DNA of 64,000 nt from CANHBY01 sp046342195 (GCA_046342195.1 JBKDQE010000055.1:1-64000); one strand, 5' to 3'; shown: positions 17,129 through 26,202, numbered from the stretch's first letter. Numbers and translations are program-made. The notes: generated by a model not told the origin, from the letters alone.

Positions 17129-17887
17129 ATGACTTCATTCAACAATATGCCTTCTTGGTCCCAACAGATTGCCTTGGTCACTGGTGCTTCCCGGGGCATT
17201 GGCCGGTCGATTGCCTTGGTACTGGCAGAGCGTGGAGCCTCCGTGATCGGTACATCTACGACAGAGGCCGGGGCGCAAAGTATCACCGAGGCGCTTTCCC
17301 CTCATGGCGGCCAGGGTATTTGCCTTAACGTCAATGATGGCTTGGCTTTGCAGTCAGCGATTGAGCGCATTGTTAAACAACAGGGCGGGCTGCATATTCT
17401 TGTCAATAATGCGGGCGTCACCCGAGACCACCTCGCAATGCGCCTGAAAGACGAAGACTGGGATGCCGTGCTTGACACCAATCTCAAAGCCGTTTTTCGT
17501 GCCAGCCGCGCTGTGATGCGGCCCATGATGAAACAGCGCTATGGCCGTATCATCAACATCACCTCGGTGGTTGGTGCCCGCGGCAACCCCGGCCAAGCGA
17601 ACTACGCCGCAGCAAAGGCAGGTGTGGCAGGCATGACCCGCGCCCTGGCCTGTGAGCTTGGCAGCCGTCATATCACCGTCAACTGTGTTGCCCCAGGCTT
17701 CATCGAAACAGACATGACTCAAGCTCTTGCGGAGGCTCAGGTTGGCGCTTTGAAAGCTCAGATCCCGTTGGGCCGCTTGGGTCAAGCCTCTGATGTAGCG
17801 CATGCCGTGGCTTTTCTGGCCTCGCCGGAAGCGGCTTACATTACCGGTACAGAGCTTCATGTTAACGGTGGCCTGTACATGAGTTAG
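17129..17887 (+). CDS. fabG: 3-oxoacyl-ACP reductase FabG
   Basis: A 252-residue short-chain dehydrogenase reducing 3-oxoacyl-ACP with NADPH. It has the cofactor motif TGASRGIG, NNAG, the catalytic serine in NITSVVGARG and the YxxxK pair in NYAAAKAG. The C-terminal ITGTELHVNGGLYM is typical of FabG. The first seven residues vary in the family; an internal ATG at 17147 could also be used. Confidence 0.94.
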   Translation: MTSFNNMPSWSQQIALVTGASRGIGRSIALVLAERGASVIGTSTTEAGAQSITEALSPHGGQGICLNVNDGLALQSAIERIVKQQGGLHILVNNAGVTRDHLAMRLKDEDWDAVLDTNLKAVFRASRAVMRPMMKQRYGRIINITSVVGARGNPGQANYAAAKAGVAGMTRALACELGSRHITVNCVAPGFIETDMTQALAEAQVGALKAQIPLGRLGQASDVAHAVAFLASPEAAYITGTELHVNGGLYMS

Positions 17888-17940
17888 TCAGTCAGAGGGG
17901 CGGGCTGAAACCCCGCAGCGGAAGCTCCCGGCCGCTCTTT

Positions 17941-17980
17941 GCCGGATGTTGTTGGATCAACATCCGGCAGCCTCTAGAAT
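17941..17980 (+). promoter_or_regulatory. Hairpin and probable acpP promoter between fabG and acpP
   Basis: A perfect 11-bp stem, GCCGGATGTTG at 17941-17951 with CAACATCCGGC at 17958-17968, encloses a 6-base loop TTGGAT. Exactly 17 bp after that loop sequence is TAGAAT (17975-17980), a near-consensus -10 box, so TTGGAT could be a weak -35. The acpP start is 38 bp further on. There is no T run, so the hairpin is not a classic terminator. It may serve as a processing site, mRNA 3' end or operator. Confidence 0.5.
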
Positions 17981-18017
17981 ATCGGGTTCCTTTACAGACA
18001 ACACTCCCGGAGGAGTC

Positions 18018-18257
18018 ATGAGCGAAATCGAAGCACGTGTTAAGAAAATTATTGCCGAGCAACTCGGTGTGCCTGAAGCTGATGTTGTTGGCGAAAAAGC
18101 CTTTGTTGCCGATCTCGGCGCCGACTCCTTAGACACCGTGGAATTGGTCATGGCCCTTGAAGATGAGTTTGGCATCGAGATCCCTGACGAAGAGGCCGAG
18201 AAAATCACCACTGTCCAGTTGGCCATTGACTATGCTGTGGCCCATCAAAAAACCTGA
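18018..18257 (+). CDS. acpP: Acyl carrier protein AcpP
   Basis: A 79-residue acidic carrier protein holding growing acyl chains on a 4'-phosphopantetheine arm. The attachment serine is in LGADSLDTVELVMALEDEF. The start at 18018 is fixed by CCCGGAGGAGTC directly upstream and by the conserved MSEIEARVKKIIAEQL. It probably has its own promoter just upstream, as expected for a protein needed in large excess over the fab enzymes. Confidence 0.97.
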   Translation: MSEIEARVKKIIAEQLGVPEADVVGEKAFVADLGADSLDTVELVMALEDEFGIEIPDEEAEKITTVQLAIDYAVAHQKT

Positions 18258-18272
18258 TGGGGCCTTGATTCC

Positions 18273-19517
18273 ATGACTCGCCGTCGCGTTGTCGTTACTG
18301 GCCTTGGTTTGATCAGCCCTGTGGGCAATTTGGTCTCTGAAGCTTGGGCCAATGTGCTGGCCGGACGCTCAGGTATTGATTTGATCAGCAAGTTTGAAGC
18401 ATCCCATTTTGCTTGCCGTTTCGCAGGCGAGGTTAAGGGCTTCAAGGTAGAAGATTACATCTCTACCAAAGAAGCTCGAACCATGGACACCTTCATTCAT
18501 TACGGTTTGGCGGCTTCAATCCAAGCCGTCAGGGATGCTGGGCTGCCTACTCATGCTGAACTTTCCGAGGCACAAGCTGAACGCATCGGCTGCCTTGTTG
18601 GTTCCGGGATTGGCGGGCTGCCGTTGATCGAGGACACTCACGCTGAACTCACGGCACGCGGCCCTCGTCGCGTTTCACCGTTCTTCGTGCCGGCCTCGAT
18701 CATCAATATGATTTCAGGCCATGTGTCGATCAAGTTCGGATTTCAAGGCCCTAATCTGGCTATTGTCACGGCCTGTACCACGGGTCTGCATTGCATCGGC
18801 GAGGCAAGCCGTCTCATTGAGTATGGCGATGCTGACGTGATGATCGCCGGGGGGGCTGAATCTACGGTGTCGCCCTTGGGAATTGGCGGCTTTGCTGCGG
18901 CCCGTGCTCTCTCCACCCGAAACGAAGACCCTCGCACAGCCTCGCGCCCCTGGGACAAAGACCGCGATGGTTTCGTGCTGGGTGAGGGCGCTGGTGTTCT
19001 CGTGCTTGAGGAATATGAACACGCCAAAAAGCGTGGCGCCAAAATTTACGCTGAGTTGGCTGGGTTCGGCATGGGTGCCGATGCCCATCACATGACTGCC
19101 CCGAATGTTGATGGCCCCAAGCGATCCATGCGGGCAGCCTTGCGCAATGCGGGCATCCATGCTGATCAGGTTCAGTACCTTAATGCTCACGGCACATCCA
19201 CGCCACTGGGTGACCTCAATGAAACCAACGCCATCAAGCTGGCTTTCGGGGCACATGCGCAAAAATTAGTGATCAGTTCCACCAAATCGATGACTGGGCA
19301 TTTGCTCGGGGGGGCTGGTGGAGTGGAGTCGGTATTCACGGTGCTGTCCCTTTATCACCAAGTGTCTCCGCCCACCATCAATATTTTCAATCAAGATCCA
19401 GAATGTGATCTTGATTATTGCGCCCATACAGCGCGTGATATGAAAATTGATTACGCCATGAAAAACAATTTTGGTTTCGGTGGCACCAACGGCACCCTGA
19501 TATTCAAGCGGCATTGA
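18273..19517 (+). CDS. fabF: 3-oxoacyl-ACP synthase II FabF
   Basis: A 414-residue elongating condensing enzyme. The catalytic cysteine is in VTACTTGLHCIG, the two histidines in NAHGTSTPLGD and SMTGHLLGGAGG, and the C-terminal NNFGFGGTNGTLIF is typical. It is 15 bp behind acpP. Its stop codon overlaps the start of the following hypothetical gene by one base. Confidence 0.95.
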   Translation: MTRRRVVVTGLGLISPVGNLVSEAWANVLAGRSGIDLISKFEASHFACRFAGEVKGFKVEDYISTKEARTMDTFIHYGLAASIQAVRDAGLPTHAELSEAQAERIGCLVGSGIGGLPLIEDTHAELTARGPRRVSPFFVPASIINMISGHVSIKFGFQGPNLAIVTACTTGLHCIGEASRLIEYGDADVMIAGGAESTVSPLGIGGFAAARALSTRNEDPRTASRPWDKDRDGFVLGEGAGVLVLEEYEHAKKRGAKIYAELAGFGMGADAHHMTAPNVDGPKRSMRAALRNAGIHADQVQYLNAHGTSTPLGDLNETNAIKLAFGAHAQKLVISSTKSMTGHLLGGAGGVESVFTVLSLYHQVSPPTINIFNQDPECDLDYCAHTARDMKIDYAMKNNFGFGGTNGTLIFKRH

Positions 19518-19969
19518 TGCGAGCCAGCCCTTCTTTTCAATTTTGTCCTCAAAAATCTCCATTATGGGGGGGGGCGATGTTGTTCCTTTGGACGATCTCG
19601 ATGCTGGTGCTTACGGTTTGGGGGGCCAGTGCTTTGCGAACAGAGTCGTGGCTTCCTGTTCTGGCGTGCTTGGCCTTGCTGATGGTCTTGGTATGTGCTT
19701 ATGGCTTGGCAAGCGGCTGGGCAGGTCAGCCGGCCAGTGTTCGATGGGATGGCCAATTTTGGCATTGGGGGCCTTTGCGCAGTGTAGGTCAGGAACCCTC
19801 ATCAGGTCGAGCAACTGTCTGCATTGATTTAGGGTTTTTTATTTTGGTTCGATTGCAGCCTTGGGGGGCATCACCTTGGCGTGGCGTTTGGTGGGCTGTC
19901 GAGCGCCGGCAACATGGTACCCACTGGCACATTTTGCGTTGTGCACTTCAGCCTGGAAGTGGTGCTTGA
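19517..19969 (+). CDS. Small membrane protein between fabF and rpoE
   Basis: A protein of about 150 residues with two predicted membrane helices near the N-terminus (LFLWTISMLVLTVWGAS and LPVLACLALLMVLVCAYGLA). A tryptophan-rich tail follows (FWHWGPLR, WRGVWWAVERR). A protein of this kind, known only as hypothetical, lies between fabF and rpoE in many Burkholderiales. The layout resembles the YgfX/SoxA-like toxins or small inner-membrane proteins, but I cannot assign it. The ATG at 19517 overlaps the fabF stop as TGATG, so translation is probably coupled. Confidence 0.65.
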   Translation: MRASPSFQFCPQKSPLWGGAMLFLWTISMLVLTVWGASALRTESWLPVLACLALLMVLVCAYGLASGWAGQPASVRWDGQFWHWGPLRSVGQEPSSGRATVCIDLGFFILVRLQPWGASPWRGVWWAVERRQHGTHWHILRCALQPGSGA

Positions 19970-20156
19970 ACATGTCTCAGCGTGTCATGTGCTCACGCTG
20001 CTGGCCATCAGGGAAAGGCTTGTTGAAGGTTTTTTACTTATTTTCGGTCCACCGAATAGCGTTCACTTCCATGGGCCTTCCTCTGATATCCCGGACCGAT
20101 CAAATGGAGGAACCTTTTGGCCCCAGGCGATTGGCTGTCTCCTGGCTTGGCCAAGC

Positions 20157-20240
20157 TAAGGAACCTCTGCAAAATTCGACTTGCATCTTCCATCCCGGAA
20201 AGGCCCGCTCATTCACGATGGGTTTTGCAGAGGTTCCTTA
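20157..20240. repeat. 84-bp palindrome-ended repeat element, copy A
   Basis: The element has perfect 18-bp inverted ends, TAAGGAACCTCTGCAAAA at 20157-20174 and its complement at 20223-20240. The inner ~48 bp match, in reverse complement, the inside of copy B near 60031-60079 with roughly four bases in five identical. No coding capacity. It ends exactly one base before the ATG of rpoE at 20241, and its right arm (GCAGAGGTTCC) supplies the only purine-rich ribosome binding sequence for that start. The form is that of a MITE or REP-type repeat. Confidence 0.75.
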
Positions 20241-20855
20241 ATGATCATGAGCCGAGCTGATTCCGACACTCTGCTTGTGAATCGAGTCAAGCAAGGAGAT
20301 GTTAAAGCTTTTGAAATGCTGGTGGTCAAGTACCAGCGTCGGCTTGAAAGGTTGATTGCCCGCATGGTGCGAGATCCCGATATTGTGTCAGATATTGCGC
20401 AGGAAGCCTTTATTCGAGCTTATCGCGCATTGCCCGATTTTCGTGGTGATAGTGCTTTTTATACTTGGTTGTATCGAATTACGATCAATACCGCCAAAAA
20501 AGCGCTGATGGATCTCAAAAAAGATCCTCTGATTACGGAGTCAGCCTTGGCAACCATTGAAGAGGGCGAGGAAACTTCTTCTTCTCAAATTGAACCAAGT
20601 CATGAAGAGTCCCCCGAGGTGCTCTTGGCGACCAAAGAGCTCGGGCTGGCTCTTAACGATGCCATGGAAGCTCTTTCTGAAGAGCTGCAGCAGGCGATCG
20701 TTTTGCGTGAAATTGAGGGTTTGAGTTATGAGGAAATTGCTGAAATCATGAATTGCCCGATTGGTACGGTCCGATCCCGCATCTTCCGGGCCCGAGAGGC
20801 GATTGCGCTGAAGCTGCGTCCCTTGCTGGCCAACCGACAGGGCGAGCGGTGGTAA
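20241..20855 (+). CDS. rpoE: ECF sigma factor RpoE (AlgU)
   Basis: A 204-residue sigma-70 family factor of the envelope-stress group. Region 2 is visible from FEMLVVKYQRRLERL through DIAQEAFIRAYRALPDFRGD and FYTWLYRI. Region 4 has LPEEL-like ALSEELQQAIVLREIEGLSYEEIAEIMNCPIGTVRSRIFRARE. It is followed by its anti-sigma gene, rseB and degP, the standard order. Two starts are possible, 20241 (MIMSRAD) and 20247 (MSRAD). Both are next to the repeat element, whose arm holds the Shine-Dalgarno bases. Confidence 0.93.
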   Translation: MIMSRADSDTLLVNRVKQGDVKAFEMLVVKYQRRLERLIARMVRDPDIVSDIAQEAFIRAYRALPDFRGDSAFYTWLYRITINTAKKALMDLKKDPLITESALATIEEGEETSSSQIEPSHEESPEVLLATKELGLALNDAMEALSEELQQAIVLREIEGLSYEEIAEIMNCPIGTVRSRIFRAREAIALKLRPLLANRQGERW

Positions 20856-20881
20856 GTTGTTCGTATTTTGAGGAGACTGAA

Positions 20882-21520
20882 ATGGACACTCCCCCCGATG
20901 CGCAAGGGTTGATTAAAGAGCAACTCTCCGCCCTGGTGGATGGAGAACTGGCCCCTGATCAGGTGGAGCGCTTGGCTCACCACTGGCACAGTGACCCCGA
21001 GCTGCAATCTCAATGGCATGCCTATCATTGGGTCCGTGATGTCCTCCATTTTCAGGATCTCGCCTCGATAGCCGGGCATGATGCTAAATTTTTGCAAGCC
21101 CTTCGCTCTCGGTTGGCTCATGAGCCTGTGGTTTTGGCACCTGGGGCACCAAGCCGCGAAGCATTGGGCTGGGCAATTCGTTATCGTACGCTTCAGCCCG
21201 CTATGGCGCTTGCTGCTGTGTTGATGGTTGGTGCTTTGATATGGGTGTTGCGAACTCCGGGGGGGGCGGCAGGCCCAGCGCCTGTGTCGCTTCAGTCGCC
21301 AGTTTCTGTCGAGCCATCAGTATTTTCAGGGGCCTCTGGTGCGGCACCAGATCAAAATGCAGGTGAGGTCAAAGTTGTTCTGGGCGATTGGGGGCCCACT
21401 TTGCGTGATTCACAACTGGATCACTATATCCATGCGCATCAACAGTTCGGTGGCTCTTCGGCCCTTGTCAGCCCTGCCGGGTTTGTGCGCCATGTGGGCA
21501 CACAGGCTCCTCAGCGATGA
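20882..21520 (+). CDS. rseA: Anti-sigma factor RseA/MucA
   Basis: A 212-residue inner-membrane protein holding RpoE inactive. The N-terminal anti-sigma domain has EQLSALVDGELAPDQVERL and HWHSDPELQSQWHAYHWVRDVL. One membrane helix follows near residue 105 (AMALAAVLMVGALIWVL), then a periplasmic tail. The ATG at 20882 is preceded by GAGGAGACTGAA. Release of RpoE would follow regulated proteolysis of this protein, with RseB as the protective periplasmic partner. Confidence 0.88.
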   Translation: MDTPPDAQGLIKEQLSALVDGELAPDQVERLAHHWHSDPELQSQWHAYHWVRDVLHFQDLASIAGHDAKFLQALRSRLAHEPVVLAPGAPSREALGWAIRYRTLQPAMALAAVLMVGALIWVLRTPGGAAGPAPVSLQSPVSVEPSVFSGASGAAPDQNAGEVKVVLGDWGPTLRDSQLDHYIHAHQQFGGSSALVSPAGFVRHVGTQAPQR

Positions 21521-21527
21521 GATTACC

Positions 21528-22559
21528 ATGCTGACGTTTTCCGATTCCATTCAAATTTCTCCGCTTTTGTTGCAATTTTTTTTACGGTGTGTATTTCGGG
21601 TGTTGATCGTGTCGGTACCTGTGGGTGTGTTCGCTGCTCCCGCAGCAGGCATCCCTGAACCCGGATTTTGGTTAACCCGAATTCACCGGGCGGCTTTGGA
21701 AAATAACTTCAAGGGGACCCTCATGGTCAGTGCTCCTGGGGCCATTTCCAGTGCCAAAATTTTTCATTTTCGAGAGGGCCTGCAACAATACGAGTACATT
21801 GAGTCCCTGGATGGTCAGCCTAGGCAGGTCTTCAGGCACAACGAATTTGTTCATACCGTTTGGCCAAAAACTCAGTTTGTCCAACTGGAGCAACGTGAGT
21901 CATGGGGTGCTTTTCCTGCTTTATTATCGGCTTCAAGCATCAAGCTGGCTGATTTTTACGAGATCAAACGCGAACCAGGCACAGAGCGCGTTGCAGGCCA
22001 TGAAGCCGATGTCCTATGGCTTCACCCGCGCGATGCCTATCGATTTGGCTATCGTCTGTGGGCAGAAAAAGTGTCTGGTTTATTGCTCAGGGCTGATGTA
22101 TGGGCGCAACCCCATGAGGTTTTGGAGACGGCTGTGTTTTCCGAAGTCACTATCGGGGTCAAGCCGCAGCCAGAGCTGGTTTTGCGAGGCATGAAGCCCC
22201 CCGAGGGTTACCAGGTCGAACGGGTGGCTCTTACCCCCATACGCATCGAGGAAGAGGGCTGGGCTTTACACCAGAGCATTCCAGGGTTTTATCAGGTGCA
22301 TTGTGTCAAGCGATCACTTTGGCGAAATTCATCCAGCCAGCAGCAGGTTATTCAGGCCGTTTTCTCAGATGGCCTCACTCATGTGTCTATTTTCATTGAA
22401 CCTTTCGACCCGACGCGGCATCTGCAGCCCGTGAAAGGCGTTGTCGGGGCCACAAATACCCTCTCACGGCGTCAAAGAAACTCGTGGGTGACCGTGGTGG
22501 GCAATGTGCCGCCACTCACACTGCGGGCCTTCTTCGATGGGCTGAGTCCCATCAAATGA
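21528..22559 (+). CDS. rseB: Sigma-E regulatory protein RseB/MucB
   Basis: A 343-residue periplasmic protein with a signal sequence (VFRVLIVSVPVGVFAAPAAG). The N-terminal LolA-like domain follows (NNFKGTLMVSAPG, SLDGQPRQVFRHNEFVHTV, and RVAGHEADVLWLHPRDAYRFGYRLW). The C-terminal RseB domain ends with VTVVGNVPPLTLRAF. It binds the periplasmic part of RseA and senses misplaced lipopolysaccharide. It lies 7 bp after rseA, so the two are surely co-transcribed. The ATG at 21528 was chosen because upstream frame would overlap rseA. Confidence 0.88.
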   Translation: MLTFSDSIQISPLLLQFFLRCVFRVLIVSVPVGVFAAPAAGIPEPGFWLTRIHRAALENNFKGTLMVSAPGAISSAKIFHFREGLQQYEYIESLDGQPRQVFRHNEFVHTVWPKTQFVQLEQRESWGAFPALLSASSIKLADFYEIKREPGTERVAGHEADVLWLHPRDAYRFGYRLWAEKVSGLLLRADVWAQPHEVLETAVFSEVTIGVKPQPELVLRGMKPPEGYQVERVALTPIRIEEEGWALHQSIPGFYQVHCVKRSLWRNSSSQQQVIQAVFSDGLTHVSIFIEPFDPTRHLQPVKGVVGATNTLSRRQRNSWVTVVGNVPPLTLRAFFDGLSPIK

Positions 22560-22603
22560 AGCCCCCTTGTTGTTTCTCTCTTCATGGATGACAAACTGGT
22601 CTT

Positions 22604-24040
22604 ATGAAACTTTTACGAAAACTCTTCCTGCCCTTGGTATTCTCGGCGTTCTGTTTGCCCTCCATGACGGTGCATGCTCAGGCTTTGCCTGATTTCACAG
22701 AACTTGTTGAGCGTGTGGGGCCCGCTGTAGTGAACATACGTACCACTGAAAAGGTGCGTAACAACCGTCCCGCCGGGCCTGACATTGATGAAGATATGCT
22801 TGAATTTCTGCGTCGTTTTGGCATCCCGGCGCCCAACTTAAGCCCGGGGCCACGCCGTGGGCCACAGTCACCCCCAGCAGATGCTGAGCCACAGCAACGC
22901 GGTGTGGGGTCTGGTTTTATTCTGAGCCCGGATGGCTATGTGATGACCAATGCGCATGTGGTCGATGGTGCCGATGACGTGATTGTCACTCTCACTGATA
23001 AACGTGAATTCAAAGCCCGTATCGTCGGGGCTGACAAACGGTCCGATGTGGCTATTGTCAAAATTGATGCAGTGGGTTTGCCCACAGTGCGCATGGGTGA
23101 TGTGGGTCGTCTCAAGGTCGGTGAATGGGTGATGGCCATTGGCTCCCCTTTTGGGTTGGAAAACACCGTCACCGCAGGGATTGTCAGCGCCAAAGCACGT
23201 GACACCGGCGAATTGCTGCCTTTGATTCAAACCGATGTGGCCATCAACCCGGGTAATTCTGGTGGCCCACTGATTAACCTGCGCGGCGAAGTTGTGGGCA
23301 TCAACTCCCAAATTTACAGTCGTTCGGGCGGCTTTATGGGCATTTCTTTTGCGATTCCGATTGATGAAGCCAACCGTGTTGCCGAGCAGTTGCGGGCTTC
23401 GGGGCGGGTGGTGCGTGGGCGTATTGGTGTACAGATTGAAGCGGTCACCAAAGATGTGGCTGAATCCATCGGTCTTGGGCGCCCCTATGGCGCCGTGGTG
23501 CGTAGCGTCGAGTCTGGTGGCCCGGCAGAGAAAGCCGGCATTGAGCCTGGCGATATCATCACCAAATTTGATGGAAAAATAGTTGATCGATCAGGTGACC
23601 TGCCGCGAATTGTCGGCGCGACCCGGCCTGGGCAAAAAGTACAAATTCAGGTATTTCGGCGCGGTCATTTTCGTGATCTCAGCACCTCCGTGGTCGAATT
23701 TGAGCCCGAGAATATAAAAAAATCAGATCGGGACGCTGCCAAGTCAGCTCTTGCGCCGGTGTCTATTTCTCACTTGGGTCTGACTGTTTCAGACCTCGCA
23801 GAGGCGCAGCGTAAAGAACTTAATCTCAAAAATGGCGTTCGAATCGACAAAGTCGAGGGGGCAGGGGCGCGAGCAGGTGTCCGCGAGGGGGATGTCCTGG
23901 TTTCGATTGACAATACCGAGGTTTCCAGCGCTGCTCAATTAGAGTCGGTGGTGGCCAAACTTGATAAATCCAAGCCGGTGAGTGTGTTGGTTCGGCGTGG
24001 TGCCTGGGTCAGCTTCCTGGTGATTCGGCCAAGTAAATAA
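22604..24040 (+). CDS. degP: Periplasmic serine protease DegP/MucD
   Basis: A 478-residue HtrA-family protease and chaperone for misfolded envelope proteins. A signal peptide ends near residue 26 (TVHAQA). The catalytic triad is visible: His in TNAHVVDGADD near 117, Asp in KRSDVAIVKID near 149 and Ser in NPGNSGGPL near 219. Two PDZ domains follow, at about 280-365 and 390-475. It completes the rpoE-rseA-rseB-degP group as MucD does in pseudomonads. Confidence 0.94.
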   Translation: MKLLRKLFLPLVFSAFCLPSMTVHAQALPDFTELVERVGPAVVNIRTTEKVRNNRPAGPDIDEDMLEFLRRFGIPAPNLSPGPRRGPQSPPADAEPQQRGVGSGFILSPDGYVMTNAHVVDGADDVIVTLTDKREFKARIVGADKRSDVAIVKIDAVGLPTVRMGDVGRLKVGEWVMAIGSPFGLENTVTAGIVSAKARDTGELLPLIQTDVAINPGNSGGPLINLRGEVVGINSQIYSRSGGFMGISFAIPIDEANRVAEQLRASGRVVRGRIGVQIEAVTKDVAESIGLGRPYGAVVRSVESGGPAEKAGIEPGDIITKFDGKIVDRSGDLPRIVGATRPGQKVQIQVFRRGHFRDLSTSVVEFEPENIKKSDRDAAKSALAPVSISHLGLTVSDLAEAQRKELNLKNGVRIDKVEGAGARAGVREGDVLVSIDNTEVSSAAQLESVVAKLDKSKPVSVLVRRGAWVSFLVIRPSK

Positions 24041-24067
24041 CCCGGCTTATAACCTTTACAAATAGAA

Positions 24068-24100
24068 CGGTCTTCTTACATTGCGAGAAGACCGCTCTTG
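24068..24100 (+). terminator. Hairpin terminator after degP
   Basis: A 9-bp stem CGGTCTTCT at 24068-24076 pairs with AGAAGACCG at 24086-24094, followed by CTCTTG and an AT-rich stretch. The T run is weak, but the position, 28 bp after the degP stop, is right for the end of the rpoE operon. Confidence 0.6.
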
Positions 24101-24393
24101 TATTTAGGCTTTTGGGCGAGGCCCATGGTTTTGTCATCAGAAAAATGATGCCATGGTTACTGGCTCTGGTTTCGGCAGAGTAAACAAATCAGGCTGTGTG
24201 GTGGCTGGTGAATGGGTGCTTTTGGCTACAATCGGAAATTAACAAGCCCTTGCCCCATGTTTTGTGAGGGCGGCGTGATCTCTTCGCTTTGCCTTTTTGA
24301 ACTTCGGTACGCTCCCCTCCAGCGGTGGATTTTTATGGTCTTGCGCTTTGATGCATGTGAATCAAGCGCGTTCTTTGTGTGGCCTTTGTCAGC
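24101..24393. promoter_or_regulatory. Leader region upstream of lepA
   Basis: This gene-free stretch of about 290 bp lies between the degP terminator and lepA. It probably holds the lepA-lepB-rnc-era promoter. A TTGGCTACAATC stretch near 24222-24233 contains a possible -10 (TACAAT). No riboswitch or further gene was seen. Confidence 0.4.
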
Positions 24394-26202
24394 ATGAATC
24401 ATATTCGTAATTTTTCCATTATTGCGCACATCGACCACGGAAAGTCCACCTTGGCAGACCGTTTGATTCAGCATTGCGGAGGGCTCAGTGACCGTGAAAT
24501 GGAGGCTCAGGTTCTTGACTCGATGGATATTGAGCGAGAACGTGGCATCACAATCAAAGCCCAAACTGCGGCCCTGAACTATACCGCTCATGATGGAAAA
24601 ACCTATCAGCTCAATTTGATCGACACACCCGGTCATGTCGATTTTTCTTATGAAGTAAGCCGCTCTCTGTCGGCTTGTGAGGGGGCTTTGCTGGTGGTCG
24701 ATGCCAGCCAGGGCGTCGAGGCCCAAACTGTGGCCAATTGTTATACAGCGCTTGATCTGGGTGTGGATGTGATTCCGGTGCTGAACAAAATGGATTTGCC
24801 TCAGTCTGACCCTGCTCGAGCCAAAGAGGAAATCGAGGATGTGATCGGCATTGATGCTTCTGGTGCTATACCTTGTAGCGCAAAAACGGGCCTGGGGGTG
24901 GAGGATATTCTCGAGGCTATTGTATTGCGCGTTCCTCCTCCGAAGGGTCAGGCCGATGGCCCGCTGCGAGCCATGATCATTGATTCTTGGTTCGATAATT
25001 ATGTGGGTGTGGTCATGCTGGTTCGCGTCGTCGATGGTGAGCTGAAAAAGGGCGAGCGCTTCAAGATGATGGCAACCCACGCGGCCTATGCAGCGGAGCA
25101 GCTGGGGGTGTTTACACCAAAGTCTGTTCAACGGGATGCCCTGCGTGCGGGTGAGGTCGGTTTTGTGATCGCAGGTATTAAAGAATTGCAAGCCGCCAAG
25201 GTCGGTGATACCCTGACATTCGAGAAAAAGCTCCCCAACAATGCGGGGCCTGCCAGCCAAGCCCTTCCGGGGTTCAAAGAGATTCAGCCTCAAGTGTTTG
25301 CCGGGCTTTACCCTACAGAGGCCAGCGAATACGATCAGCTTCGTGATGCCCTGGAAAAACTCAAGCTCAATGATTCTTCACTTCGTTATGAGCCAGAGGT
25401 CAGCCAAGCTTTGGGTTTTGGTTTCCGCTGCGGTTTTTTAGGCCTTCTGCACATGGAAATTGTTCAGGAGCGTCTTGAGCGTGAGTTTGATCAAGATCTC
25501 ATTACCACCGCGCCCAGCGTGGTGTATGAGGTTGAGCTCGCCAATCGGGAAGTCATCAAGGTTGAAAATCCATCCAAGATGCCAGAGCAGGGGCGCATTG
25601 AGGAAATTCGCGAGCCGATTGTGACGGTGCACCTTTACATGCCTCAAGAGTACGTGGGCCCTGTCATGACGCTGGCCAATCAAAAGCGTGGCGTGCAAAT
25701 GAACATGGCCTACCATGGCCGTCAGGTGATGTTGACTTACGAGATGCCCCTCGCTGAAATTGTGCTCGATTTTTTCGACAAGCTCAAGAGTGTCTCTCGG
25801 GGTTATGCCTCGATGGATTATGAGTTCAAAGAATATCGGCCCGCTGATGTGGTAAAGGTGGACATTTTGCTCAATGGCGACAGGGTTGATGCGCTTTCTT
25901 TGATCGTTCATCGAAGTCAAGCCCCTTACCGGAGCCGGGCTGTGGTAACCAAGATGCGTGAACTGATTTCCCGGCAACAGTTTGACGTTGCCGTTCAGGC
26001 CGCCATCGGCGCTCATATCATTGCGCGTGAGACAATCAAGGCGCTACGGAAAAACGTGCTGGCCAAGTGTTACGGTGGTGATATCAGTCGTAAACGCAAG
26101 CTGCTGGAAAAGCAAAAGGCAGGCAAGAAACGCATGAAACAAATTGGTGCTGTTGAAGTGCCGCAGGAGGCGTTTCTTGCTATTCTCCAAGTGGAAGATT
26201 GA
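24394..26202 (+). CDS. lepA: Elongation factor 4 (LepA)
   Basis: A 602-residue translational GTPase that back-translocates stalled ribosomes or aids initiation. G1 (AHIDHGKST), G3 (DTPGHVDF) and G4 (NKMD) are present. The C-terminal LepA-specific domain ends with AGKKRMKQIGAVEVPQEAFLAIL. The start is the ATG at 24394 (MNHIRNFSIIAHIDHGK), the family's usual N-terminus; an in-frame GTG 15 bp upstream is less likely. It overlaps lepB by one base (TGATG). Confidence 0.96.
   Translation: MNHIRNFSIIAHIDHGKSTLADRLIQHCGGLSDREMEAQVLDSMDIERERGITIKAQTAALNYTAHDGKTYQLNLIDTPGHVDFSYEVSRSLSACEGALLVVDASQGVEAQTVANCYTALDLGVDVIPVLNKMDLPQSDPARAKEEIEDVIGIDASGAIPCSAKTGLGVEDILEAIVLRVPPPKGQADGPLRAMIIDSWFDNYVGVVMLVRVVDGELKKGERFKMMATHAAYAAEQLGVFTPKSVQRDALRAGEVGFVIAGIKELQAAKVGDTLTFEKKLPNNAGPASQALPGFKEIQPQVFAGLYPTEASEYDQLRDALEKLKLNDSSLRYEPEVSQALGFGFRCGFLGLLHMEIVQERLEREFDQDLITTAPSVVYEVELANREVIKVENPSKMPEQGRIEEIREPIVTVHLYMPQEYVGPVMTLANQKRGVQMNMAYHGRQVMLTYEMPLAEIVLDFFDKLKSVSRGYASMDYEFKEYRPADVVKVDILLNGDRVDALSLIVHRSQAPYRSRAVVTKMRELISRQQFDVAVQAAIGAHIIARETIKALRKNVLAKCYGGDISRKRKLLEKQKAGKKRMKQIGAVEVPQEAFLAILQVED

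Noticed and set aside
18714..19262. Open frame antisense to fabF
   Set aside because: No family resemblance; fabF is complete on the other strand.
24226..25293. A 355-codon minus-strand open frame across lepA
   Set aside because: Shadow of lepA, whose GTPase motifs are all in the plus-strand frame.
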